This document shows, piece by piece, positions 1-10,389 of a DNA stretch of 64,000 bases. Position 1 is the first letter of the stretch. Every line of letters begins with the position of its first letter. The position numbers and the translations under genes were made by a program. A model generated the notes under the pieces. That model ran no database searches. It was not told where the DNA came from and worked only from the letters and a program-made list of their open reading frames with translations. The DNA comes from Lates calcarifer (taxonomy: Eukaryota > Chordata > Actinopteri > Centropomidae): contig NC_066833.1 of NCBI RefSeq assembly GCF_001640805.2, positions 344,757 through 408,756 on the forward strand. Direction: 5' to 3'.

Positions 1-1560
1 AGGGGAAGTGAGCAGGTCCCTCTCTGCCTGTTTATGTTGTATTGTCTGTCCTGATCAGAACATGCTGGCAAGTTAAAACCAGACTACAGTGCTCAAGAGC
101 TAAGAAAACCACAAGCAGCTCCAGGTGGTTGATGTAAAGCTGGTGGTGTACCAATGGCCAGACCCCTTTCACTACAGTGCCATTGCACATAACTCCTTGA
201 TAGAGGCTTTTTTAGATAGCACTTTGTGAAAAGACACCCTCCTCATTGGGTAGCCCTGATGTAGGAAACCAGGTTTCCTTCAAGGGAGAAGAGCTGACAT
301 GCAAGAAGGCGTGTTGGTGAGACCGAGTCCAGCATTGAAAGGCTCCTATCTCCTATCCCTTTTCTTGGAGGGGGGCCAACACTGAGCGACAGGCTGAACG
401 GCAGCACCAGGTATTCATAGGTTGTGCCTTTGAATGCTAACCCTAAGGAATTGTTTGTGGTCCAGGTACAGTTCTATAGTATCTGTTTAACAAATGCAGG
501 CCCACAATGGGACAAAGTCTGCCCCCTTTCTTTGGGACAACAACAAAATGCCTATATCTCCAACGTGGGAATGTCTCATGTTGCTTACTTGGTCAGCACT
601 GTGTTTATTTTCTCCCTCATTACTGCTGCCGCCACCTCATACTGTGTACTTGACTTAACAACTCAGAGGAAACAAAATAGTCTGGGTTGGACCTGCGACC
701 AGAAACCCAGATCTGAGATTTTGTCTTCTCATTGAGAGAGCCCGTATTCCAAACCGTGTGGCACAGAGTGTGACTTGCTGCTGGTACTGCAGGCTTGTGT
801 GAGCTCACAGAGGACTTGTGTTTTGCATCTGGTCTTGTGAAAATCCTGCACAGAGCCTCCATCTGCTTCTTCCTCAACTCTTAACTTTGCCTGAATGGCC
901 TCGAGAGATTGGCCAAACAAACTCTCTGCGGACACTGGCTCAGTTCTGGCCCTGTCCAGAACATCAGAGAGTCAACCACAGGTGTCTCTGTGCCAGCACC
1001 ATAGATGCCAGACCTCTGCCCAGGGAGAGCGCTGTGCATTGGGACACACAAAATCCAAGGCAACTCTAACCTTGTTGAGAAGGGGTGCCATCGGACTCAG
1101 GGGTCACCTGTGTTCCCAGCTTCATCAAACACATCACCTGGTATGTCTGGAGCATGGTGGCGGAGCTCAGCGTACAAGTAGCGCCAGCCTGTGCTTGGTT
1201 TTGTCAAGCTGAGAAGCGAAGAACCTGCGGTGCCTTGAGGGGAGTTTTGTGGGCTGCCCAGACCATACTTTTGAGATGTAGCCAGAAAAGCCACCAGGTG
1301 AGTGGTTAGCTCAGGCTGTGGCTATAGCACTTTCAACAGGCTCAAGATCAAATTTGGCTAACCTGTCAACATACCTCTTGTGATCAGCCCAGTTGCTAGT
1401 GGGGACTTTAACCAAAAACTCCTTTCCATCATACTTAGATGAATCAGGGTCCCTTTCTCCACAAATGTTACCTACCTTGCCAGTGTTGAATACTGGAGCA
1501 GGTAACAACAACACACACACACACACACACACAAGGCAGCACAGGCTAACACCAACAGGG
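1..1560 (-). mobile_element. Degenerate DIRS-like retrotransposon fragments
   Basis: No intact gene is seen. The first bases (gaagtgagcaggtcc) recur near 11939. The 18-mer GCCAGAAAAGCCACCAGG near 1283 recurs near 12049, in the better preserved DIRS-like remnant. Related diverged stretches also occur near 30820-31080 and 49970-50320. Minus-strand frames around 1311-1532 and 1097-1294 read protein-like, with an LVAFLA segment that reads LVAFLA again near 12070. I infer old pieces of one DIRS-like family carried with the receptor duplication units. The exact element borders are not visible. Confidence 0.4.
1510..1533. repeat. (CA)n microsatellite
   Basis: About 12 uninterrupted CA dinucleotides at the edge of the DIRS-like fragment. 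Confidence 0.9.
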
Positions 1561-1792
1561 GCGATTAAGTTTATTTCAAGATAGCAGTAGCCTGAAGAAA
1601 TGGAGCTAATGAGCAGCAGCTAGCTAGCCTAACACAACTGAGAAGTTTTTAGTGAGGTGAAAAGTTTAAGAACTGATGGATGTATATATGTGCCGATGGG
1701 GCAAACATACACCGTCGCTCGTCCTTAAAGGCATCAATAGAGATGTCTTCAGGCAGGACAAATGTGGGCGTCCTGAGTGAATCAACAGAAAG

Positions 1793-2090
1793 GGAACTTT
1801 CAGGGCATTCTGGACACTACAGTGAGTTGCTATCAGAAAGTGACAAGACAGGCCAGGGCTCGTTAGCATGCTAACTTCAGTAGAAAAAAGAGTGATAGAC
1901 ATAGAAGCAGAGAAAAAGATGACATAGCCATCATCATGACAGGAACAAAGTTTGACGAATTAAGAGTTTGATTCATGGAGCGAGGGAGGAGGGGGGGTTG
2001 TGTCAGGAGAGGAGGGAGAGGAGATAAGAGCTGTACACAGACAGAGCTGTGGTCATACAGCTGTCAGAGCTCAGCAGCTTCTCCTCTCTG
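1793..2090 (+). promoter_or_regulatory. Conserved 5' flank of TAAR-1
   Basis: This roughly 300-bp block ends at the receptor start codon. It recurs, diverged, before the other loci (about 6700-6966, 12503-12831, 18640-18949 and 33575-33880; shorter before loci 5, 7 and 8). Shared landmarks are 'gggaactttcagggca', a 14-bp palindrome GTTAGCATGCTAAC near 1862, 'agagaaaaagatga', and 'gagctgtacacagacagagctgtgg' close to the ATG. It probably contains the promoter and 5' UTR, but I see no clear TATA box and cannot place the transcription start. In this copy the upstream ATG found in most siblings is missing (gataAGAGCTG). Confidence 0.45.
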
Positions 2091-3418
2091 ATGATGGAAG
2101 AAGATGAACTCTGCTTCCCACAGCTCCTCAACACCTCCTGCAAGAAGCCAAAGCCTCCTCACTCTGGGGCAGTGCTCCTTTATACCTTGTTGTTCTTCAT
2201 ATCTGTGCTCACTGCTGCTCTAAACCTGCTGGTCATTATCTCCATCTCCCACTACAGGTAGATAGAAACCTCTCAACTGGCTTAGATTTACTGTTACACT
2301 GTCCTGAAGATGTTGTGAAAGATGTCAGTGAATTTCAGAGCTTGTGCTGTATTTGAGCTTTTGTAGACTTGTGAAAAACGTTGTTGTAGTTGAGGATGTC
2401 AGATTTTCTCTCTGTTTTTTCTACATATCCACAGATGTCGGTTCTTCCAGCAGAGATTTTACAGAGGCCGACATAAAACTCTCAGTCTTATGAACCTGAT
2501 CAGAGTCCATAGCAGTGACTTCAGCCTCCCTCTTACTCTGATATTCTGTGGTTTTGAGTTTTTCTTCTTCTCTTCTTGATAATATTGTTGATGTGTTGTG
2601 GTTTCAGGCAGCTCCACTCCCCCACCAACCTCCTCCTCCTCTCTCTGGCGGTCTCAGACTTCTTCGTGGGCCTCTTGCTAATCCCAATTGAGACCCTTAA
2701 AACAGGGACCTGCTGGGTCCTTGGTGACCTCCTGTGTGCTCTGTATTTTCTTATACCTTACATCCTTATCTCTGCCTCTGTGGGAAGCATGGTGCTCATA
2801 TCAGTCGACCGTTATGTGGCTATTTGTGACCCCATGCATTACTCCACCAGGATCACTGATAAAGTTGTTACTATCAGTGTTTGTCTGTGTTGGATCTGTT
2901 CTGTTTTCTACGGCATTTTCATTTTATTTAATCACCTGAAACAACCAGGCCGGTATAATTCCTGCTATGGAGAGTGTCTGGTTAACATTGCAGGAGATGT
3001 GGACCTCGTTGTTGCCTTCATCATTCCTATTACAGTCATTGTAGCTCTGTATATGAGAGTGTTTGTGGTGGCAGTGTCTCAGGCTCGTGCCATGCGCTCT
3101 CATGTTAGAACCGTCACAGTCCAGAATACAGTGACTCTGACGACAAAGAAGTCTGAGCTGAAAGCAGCCAGGACTCTTGGTGTTGTTGTAGTTGTGTTTC
3201 TGATTTGCTACTCTCCATACTATTATCTTTCTCTCACAGGCGGCAGCATCTTGGTTGGTTCTTCAACTGAGACTTTTATGAGCTTTCTGATGTATTTTAA
3301 CTCCTGTCTGAACCCTGTCATCTACGCCTTCTTCTACCCCTGGTTTAGAAAAGCTGTAAAACACATTGTCACTCTTCAGATTCTGCAGCCTGGCTCCTGT
3401 GATGCAAACGTACTGTAG
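2091..3418 (+). CDS. taar: Trace amine-associated receptor, locus 1 (two exons, intact)
   Basis: Exons 2091-2257 and 2608-3418 encode 325 aa. The intron is phase 2 (TACAG/GTAGAT to TTTCAG/G) and splits codon Arg56. This is a seven-TM class A GPCR, presumably an olfactory plasma-membrane receptor coupled to a Golf-type G protein. Seen: N-glycosylation site N14-T-S; TM1 about 27-50; Asp2.50 at 73; Cys3.25 at 99; DRY at 123-125; Trp4.50 at 151; extracellular Cys175/Cys179; Pro5.50 at 196; CYSP at 256-259; Tyr7.43 at 285; and the TAAR signature NSCLNPVIYAFFYPWF at 287-302. Pro106 sits where amine receptors have Asp3.32, while Asp188 sits at 5.42, as in class III teleost TAARs. The Trp6.48 toggle is Tyr257. 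ATG2091 is the first in-frame ATG, followed directly by a second. The ligand is not predictable. Confidence 0.95.
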
Positions 3419-3690
3419 AGACACTGTGCTGGGATTTTCTTTTTGATAATTGAACTTTACTGGATAGTAAGATGACAAAATGTGCATTTTGAGGAGAAAT
3501 GGTGGTTTTACAGCAACGTTAAACATTCACAGTGGCACATACTCTGAGTACTGATTGACTGAGCATGTTATGTGCTTACATACAGGAGCAACTGTTTGAT
3601 GTATGAACATACAATTTGTTGCAACTGAATAATGAGTTTAAGTAAGTAATATGCTAAGCTCATGCTCAGGGGGGCGAATGTCATTAACTA

Positions 3691-3696
3691 AATAAA
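3691..3696 (+). terminator. Candidate polyadenylation signal AATAAA after TAAR-1
   Basis: This AATAAA hexamer lies about 270 nt after the TAAR-1 stop codon. It falls just before a dispersed repeat, so it may be chance. Confidence 0.25.
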
Positions 3697-3704
3697 TGGA
3701 TGTG

Positions 3705-3995
3705 GGGGTAAATGGACTTGTACTTACATAGCACTTTTCTAGTCGTATCGACCACTCAAAGCGCTTTACACTACGTGTCACATTCACCCATTCACACACA
3801 CATTCATACTCTACAAAGCGCTCTAACACATGCACACCCATTCACACACTGATGATACAAACATCAGGGGCAATGTGGTGTTCAGTGTCTTGCCCAAGGA
3901 TTCTTCGGCACGGACTGGAGAAGCCTGGGATTGAACCACTGACCTTCCGATTAGTGGGCGACCCGCTCTACTTCCTGAGCCACAGCCGTCCAAAT
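3705..3995 (+). repeat. Dispersed teleost repeat with CAAAGCGCTTTACA core
   Basis: The segment runs from 'aatggacttgtacttacatagcac', through 'ctcaaagcgctttacact' and a C/A-rich 'attcacacac' tract, to 'cctgagccacagccg'. I recognise this as a very common fish interspersed repeat of SINE/MITE type; the exact family name is not certain. It lies in the 3' flank of TAAR-1. Confidence 0.55.
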
Positions 3996-4559
3996 AACAG
4001 CTTTATAACTGGCCACATGGTTGTCCTCTTGGGAGCATATTTTACTACATTGGGGAGATATGTATGTACCACACATGATTTCTCCAGCATTTTAGTACTT
4101 GAGATATCAATGCCCACTTCTAAAGACACAGTCAGTGATGAAAGTGGAAACAGATGACCCCCCCCCAACTTCCAACCAAGATACAAATGTGAGAATCCCA
4201 GTTTGAACCAGAAACCCTCACCCTCAGTGCTGTGATAAGAGCAGAGTAAAACACCTGGTTGTTCTTATAAGTAGGCAGGTTTTGTTACTTACTGATCTAG
4301 TAGAAATAATGACAACTGACTGTTGGTTTGAACTCTCTCAAGTCTCTCCATGGACAGACTGGCCATAAGGACAGGACAAATCCCGGTAGGACGGTGGACC
4401 ATAAAAAAATCTATAAAGTACTGGGGGAAAAGTCCAAAGCTGAATATCTGTCGTAGTCCGACCATTATTATCTCCATCCACTGGCACCACAATCAACAGC
4501 CAGTTGGCACCAGTCTTGTCAGCAGTCTGTCCAACTCCAGCACCCTGTCTCCTATTGAT

Positions 4560-4920
4560 GGTCGTGCTGACACTAGGTGATCTTCAATCGGCAGTCTGAT
4601 AGATCCTTGCTCCTCATTGCCAATTCTCCAGATTGCCAGTCAGTTGTTCGGTCAACTCTAGTACCTCTTCACCTGTTTACAGCTTGGCCGATCCCTGCTC
4701 CTTGTGTCCTGTCGGCAGGCCGCCCAGCACAATCTGATCTCCTGTCGACAGACCATCCGGCATCCTCATCAGATCTACTGTCAGTGGACCAGCCCATTCC
4801 CTTCTTCCTGTCGGCAGCCCAGCTGACACCAGTCCTGTTAGTGATCCATCTGACTCCAGCACCCTGCCTCCTGTCATCGGTGGGCTGACACCAATTGATC
4901 TCCAGTGTTATGGCAGCCTC

Positions 4921-4968
<48 letters not shown>

Positions 4969-5800
4969 TGTGTTTGTTTTGCTTTGCTGCAGGGGCGCGA
5001 CAGTTGTGCTGGTCGCACCTGATCAGCTCATCACAGTCAGATATCTACCCCAGTTCTCCAGCCACAAGCCGCCAGATCGTCACAGATCTCCACGTGGTAA
5101 CGTCCGGCCTAACATACTGAGTTAATCTCAGGGTAGTTACTAGCTTTTTGTAGTTTTTCCTGGTGAAAGTATTTACTTTTGTTTGCTGTCTTGTGCCTCA
5201 GCCTTGCCTGACCAGCGCTGCCGTCTGCCCCTGCCTCCGGACTCAACTCGGTTGCCAGTCTCTCTGGTCTCCTGGCTGGTCTCCGCACTTTCCCCGGAAC
5301 ATCGGCCCGGCACCCTGGCCAACCCGGACTTGCTCCCCCCTTGTCACCCGGGCCCGGTTCTTATTCCCTCATCCAACTCTATTAGTAAGCCTTGGTATCT
5401 GCTTGACTCCCTAACTCCATCTGTGCCTGTGTCCTGAGTCTGCTTTCTGGGGTTCAGCCTAGCTGTAGCCTGACCATGACATCCAGTCAGCAGTGTGTTA
5501 GACCACTGCTCCTTGTCTCCAGTCAGCACCTGATCCAGATCTCCAGTCAGTGGATCGGTTGACTCCAGTTCCTATTCACCTGTTTACAGCTTGACTGACC
5601 CCTGCTCCACATGTCCTGTTGGCAGGCCACCTTACACTGGCTGATCTCTGGTCGATGGCCTGGCCAATACCAACGAATCTCCTGTCAGCAGACCATCTGT
5701 CACCTTGTCTCCTGTCTGCGGCCTGGCTGGCACCAGACCCTGTGTTCCAGTTGGCAGCTTGGCCGAACACAAGCTCTAGTTCTCCTGTTGGTGGCTCAGT
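4560..5800 (-). repeat. Degenerate 63-bp-period minisatellite, interrupted
   Basis: Diverged units containing 'tcctgtcggcaggcc', 'ctgacaccagtcctgt' and 'gactccagcaccctg' recur at 4560-4910 and 5470-5790. They are the reverse complement of the clearer 63-bp repeats at 17880-18080. A (TG)n tract and about 500 bp of unrelated C/T-rich sequence lie between the two halves. No gene is supported. Confidence 0.5.
4923..4973. repeat. (TG)n microsatellite
   Basis: A near-pure TG tract of about 50 bp with a single TA interruption, inside the minisatellite region. Confidence 0.9.
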
Positions 5801-6700
5801 GACTCTTGCCCGGCCTTGGGAGGGGACCTGTCTTTGTCATTGCCCTCCTGCCAGGCTTCCGGAGGGAACTCACCTTTGCTGCCATCACCCACCTGCCTGG
5901 CGTCCTGGGGGTTTTGTTTTCATTGCTGTCGTCGCCCCCCTGCTCGGCCTCCTGAAGGGACCTGTCTTAATGTCTTCACTTTCCTGACTGGCCTCCAAAG
6001 GGGGCCTGTCCGGTTCATCTTCTGGTGGAGTCCTGCCTTTATCTTCACCCTCCTGTTCCTCATCGAGGGAAGTCTCACCTTTACGTTAGGCCTCTGGTGT
6101 GCCCCCCTGACCACCCAGTCCCCACAACCTGGGAAATCTGCCTGAGGTCCAGAGCTCCCTTTAAATGTAACCAATAATTCCCTACAAAGGAATTTTGGGT
6201 AAGCACAGAGTTGAGATGCCCTTTTTGTTGAAAATGTTTTCTCCTGTTTATAGTAGGGAATAAGGCAAGTCATTTATTTTATTTTCTTTCATTATCCAAG
6301 CAAGTTAATGGACTCATTAGTAGTTGAGTTTCTTATTTTGGCCGTGCTCACCCTAATGCCAGCATTGCTTTGTGTTTACAAATAAATCAGTCATGTTTTA
6401 GACTGCAATCAGCTGTGGCACTGGTCATCCTTGAGAGTGGGGGAAGGGAAAGTCACTTTTATTCTACTCTCAGGTTTCCCCTAGGCTGGGCATAACACTA
6501 CATAGTTAAAAACAACCAAGATCTAAAAAGTGTGTCTTAAACATGAGGCTTAAAACTGGATAAAAATTCAGTTTTGATTCAATCAAATACAATACAATAC
6601 AATCACAACGCTGACACATGAACAAAGGGGATTTGACACCATTCACAGGCAAAGAAATTAAACAGTTTTTGACATTTTGATGTGGAAAAGTTACATATTA
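5801..6700. other. Intergenic DNA, nothing recognised
   Basis: C/T-rich sequence up to about 6140 is followed by AT-rich DNA. Short open frames here have no recognisable domain and look like compositional shadows. Confidence 0.4.
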
Positions 6701-6901
6701 TATCTCTCAGGGCAGTCTGGACACTAAAGTGAGTTCCTATCGGAAAGCAACGAGACAGGCTTGGGCTAGCTGGTTAGAATACTATCTTTGGTAAAAGAAG
6801 TGATAGAATTAGAAACATTGGATGCTTTCCTCCCCTGGAGACAGCTCTTGGTGAGCAAAAGAATGAAGACTTTGATGCATAGAGCGAGGGAGAGGAGATA
6901 A

Positions 6902-6967
6902 ATGAGCTGTACACAGACAGAGCTGTGGTCATACAGCTGTCAGAGCTCAGCAGCTTCTCCTCTCTGA
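6902..6967 (+). other. Upstream ORF abutting the TAAR-2 start (TGATG)
   Basis: An ATG in TAAATGAGCTG opens a 21-codon frame whose TGA shares its A with the main ATG. The same arrangement is present at loci 3, 6 and, shortened, 7. Translation is unproven because the transcription start is unknown. Confidence 0.35.
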
Positions 6968-8236
6968 TGATGGAAGAATGATGAACTCTGCTTCCCACAG
7001 CTCCTCAACACCTCCTGTAAGAAGCCAAAGCCTCCTGACTCTGTGAGCTGTGTTCATTTACATCCTGCTGTTCTTCATCTCTGTGCTGACTGCTGCTCTC
7101 AACCTGCTGGTCATCATCTCCATCTCCCACTACAGGTAGATAGAAACCTCTCAACTGGCTTAGATTTACTGTTACACTGTTACTGTTACACACAGCTTGT
7201 GTCGTATGTGAGCTTTTGTAAACTTGTGAAAAACTGTTTGTTAATCTTAGATGAAAGAGTTGTTTTGGTTGAGAATGTACAGAAGTTCACATAAAACTCT
7301 CAGTCTTATGAACCTGATCTGAGTCCATAGCAGTGACTTCAGCCTCCCTCTTACTCTGATATTCTGTGGTTTTGGGTTTTTCTTCTTCTCTTCTTGATAA
7401 TATTGTTGATGTGTTGTGGTTTCAGGCAGCTCCACTCCCCCACCAACCTCCTCCTCCTCTCTCTGGCGGTCTCAGACTTCTTTGTGGGCCTCCTGGTGAT
7501 CCCAATTGAGACCCTCAAGACAGGGTTCTGCTGGGTCCTGGGTGACCTCGTGTGTGCTCTCTATTTTCTTATACCTTACATCCCTATCACTGCCTCTGCG
7601 TTTAACATGGTGCTCATATCAGTTGACCGTTATGTGGCTATTTGTGATCCCATGCATTACTCCACCAGGATCACTGATAAAGTCATTAACATCTCTGTTT
7701 GTCTGTGCTGGATATTTTCAGTTTTCTACAGCATCTTCCTTTCATATGATCACCTGAAACAACCAGGCCGGTATAATTCCTGCTATGGAGAGTGTCTGGT
7801 TAACGTTGCAGGAGATGTGGACCTCGTTGTTGCCTTCATCATTCCTATTACAGTCATTGTAGCTCTGTATATGAGAGTGTTTGTGGTGGCAGTGTCTCAG
7901 GCTCGTGCCATGCGCTCTCATGTTAGAACCGTCACAGTCCAGAATACAGTGACTCTGACGACAAAGAAGTCTGAGCTGAAAGCAGCCAGGACTCTTGGTG
8001 TTGTTGTAGCTGTGTTTCTGATTTGCTACTCTCCATACTATTGTCTCACACTCACAGGTGGCAACATCTTAATTGGTTCTCCAATTGAGGCCTTTATGAG
8101 TTTTCTGGTGTATTTCAACTCCTGTCTGAACCCTGTCATCTACGCCTTCTTCTACCCCTGGTTTAGAAAAGCTGTAAAACACATTGTCACTCTTCAGATC
8201 CTGCAGCCTGGCTCCTGTGATGCAAACGTACTGTAG
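6967..8236 (+). pseudogene. taar: TAAR, locus 2: exon 1 broken, exon 2 intact
   Basis: Exon 1 would be 6967-7135 and exon 2 is 7426-8236 (811 nt, fully open, all receptor motifs present). Exon 1 is 169 nt instead of 167. An extra T at 6979 makes TGA the fifth codon, and an extra G near 7045-7047 shifts the frame again. The TM1 frame has a TGA directly upstream (7044-7046), so no alternative start rescues it. Splice sites are preserved (CAG/GTAGAT, TTTCAG/G). Exon 2 is nearly identical to TAAR-1 from the TM4-TM5 loop to the IL3/TM6 border. It has Pro at 3.32, Asp at 5.42 and Pro at 5.50. It is either a recent pseudogene or two indel errors in the assembly; the intact exon 2 means any decay is young. 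Confidence 0.88.
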
Positions 8237-9110
8237 AGACATTGCTGTGATTAAAATGAGACCCCCACCTCATAGTGTTTCCAAGTGGTATGTGGCACTG
8301 TTACAAATGAAAGCACTGCTGCTATCAGAGGGTGTGTGATGTTGAAGGGGCCAAAACACCTGATGAGGTTATATCAGTGATAATGTGTTCGTAGAAATTT
8401 ATGTCAAATCAAGTCTTTGTCTTTGTATTTTTTGCCATGAATCTTCTCCAACTCTCATGGTTCCTGTTTTCATATGTGTAGAATATTTAAGAAATTGTTG
8501 CATGTATTGAGCTGGTTGATATACTGTGCAGTATTTTAAGTACTGAATATTTTATGATTATTTCTTTAAGTAAAAATAGACTTAAATTTACTATTATGAA
8601 GTAAATGTTGATTGTAGTGACTCTTCAAAACAAACAAACCAGGTGATTAAAACCAGTAAGGACACATTTAAAAAAGTGCTTGTACTGCTAAAGTAACTCC
8701 ACTTGTTTCTCTGATAACTGCAGGTCTAGTCTGATAACTAAAATCCTTTATCTGGTTAATTTTTATACTTAAAAACGACCAAGATCTAAAAATCATAAAA
8801 TCATAAAAATCTATTTTCATGCTTCTGACAACTACAATGCTTATGCACGCTCAAAAGGAATATGACGTCATTGACAGGTGATCACTGTAAACATTTAGGA
8901 TACTATAAGAATGCAACTCGAGAACATATGTAACTTAGGTCTAGTTGTTTTTAGACATTTTAATGTGGAAAAGTTACAGATTATATCAAAATGTTATAAC
9001 TATAATTTATATATCCTGAAGTAGAGGAAAGAGATACAACACATAAAGTATGGGATATCACGCCCTGTATGTCCTGACTGAAGACCCCTCTATTCACACG
9101 GTTAGGACAA
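8237..9110. other. 3' flank of TAAR-2, AT-rich
   Basis: AT-rich sequence resembles the 3' flanks of the other receptor loci ('cacttaaaaaatgaga'-like 3' UTR remnants, 'tttttgccatgaatcttctc', 'tactgtgcagtattt'). No gene or clear element is seen. Confidence 0.4.
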
Positions 9111-10381
9111 GTGACCTGTGATGGTGTATATGAGGCACCACCAGCACATATTCTTTCAGATAACGCGCCACTTCTCCCAGATAATTGTTGCAATTAAAAA
9201 TGTTTCAGTATTCATGTTTATGTCTTTTCTTTGCATTGTAACAATACAAAAAATAGAAAAAGAGTCAAATCTAATACCATTCCACACAGAACTCCAAAAA
9301 TGGACTGGACAAAATTATTGACACCCTCAACTTAGCATTTGGTAGCACACCCTTTGGAAAAAATAACAATCACTTCCTGTAACCATGAACAAATTCATTA
9401 CATCTCTCTACTGGACTTTTGGACCTCTCCTCTTTTGCCAACTGCTCCAGGTCTCTCAGATTTGGAGGGTTCCTTCTCTCCACAGGAGTTCTATGGGATT
9501 TAGATCTGGATTCATTGTTGGCTGCCTCAGAACTCTCCAGCTTTTTGTCTTCAACCATTTATGGTTGCTTTTTGAAGTATGCTTCAGGTCATTGTCCTGC
9601 TGGAAGACCCATGACCTCTGTTGGAGACCCAGCTCTCAGACACTATATTGCACTCACTCAACTACAAATTCTTTGGTAGTCTTCAGATTTCATAACACCA
9701 TGCACACAGTCCAGATGTCTGGTGCTGGAAGCAGCGAAGCAACCCCATAATATCAGGGAACCTCTACAATGTTTGACCATAGAGACCATGTTTTTTGCTT
9801 TGATGGCCTTATTTTGTTTTCTCTAAACAGAACAATGATGTGTTTTACCAAAAAAGGATGTATTTGTCTTGGCAACCTCTAGTCTGGCTTTTCTATGTCT
9901 GTGTGTCAACAGTGGGGTCCTCCTGGGTGTCCCACCATAGCGTCTCATTTCATTTAGATGGTGACGGATGGTGTACCCTGTGTCTGCAGGTCAACTTGAA
10001 TTTGTTTGGAAGATGATCTAGGATTTTTATCCACCATTTGAACAATCCTTCATTGATATCTTTCATCAAGTTTTCTCTTCTGACCAAGTCCAGGGAGGTT
10101 AGCTACAGTTGACTGAATTAATAACATTGTGCAAAGTGGACACAGGAACACTAAGATCTCTGGAGATGGACTTGCAGCCTTGAGATTGTCAATTCTCCAG
10201 TCCATTTGTGGAGTTCTGTGTGGAATGATATCAGATTTGCCTTTTTTCCCCACTTTTTTCCTGTTGTTCCAATACAAACGAAAGAATATCAGACCTTTTC
10301 TAATTGCATCAGTTTTCTGGGAGAAGTGATGTAATACCTGGAAGAAATGCAGGGATGCCAATATTTTTGGCCATGACTGTA
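9110..10381 (-). mobile_element. Degenerate Tc1-like transposon with long inverted repeats
   Basis: Roughly 200-bp terminal regions are inverted copies of each other. 'cattccacacagaactccaaaaatgg' (about 9278) pairs with 'ccatttgtggagttctgtgtggaatg' (about 10202), and 'cacttctcccag' (about 9170) pairs with its inverse near 10320. The minus strand reads a decayed Tc1 transposase, including the QDND, 'KHTSK'-like and NPDLNPIELLW-type catalytic region (about 9480-9600). The frame is broken repeatedly, so the copy is inactive. The right end is near the TA at 10380. Confidence 0.8.
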
Positions 10382-10389
10382 TTTACAGT

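Noticed and set aside
424..735. 103-codon frame with a hydrophobic segment
   Set aside because: It has a GTG start, no recognised family and no conserved copy with the same frame, in a region of retroelement debris.
2049..2090. N-terminal extension VIQLSELSSFSSL before MMEEDE
   Set aside because: In most loci this frame opens with GTG or TTG and has no in-frame ATG. Only loci 4 and 5 gain one by an insertion, so the common start MMEEDE was used.
2688..2939. Second open frame inside TAAR exon 2, recurring at loci 2, 3, 5 and 8
   Set aside because: It is the +1 frame of a conserved receptor sequence and recurs because the genes are paralogous. It shows no independent coding signal.
4182..4560. 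Possible regulatory region between the TAAR-1 repeat and the minisatellite
   Set aside because: No repeated or conserved motif shared with other loci was found; it was left unannotated as ordinary intergenic DNA.
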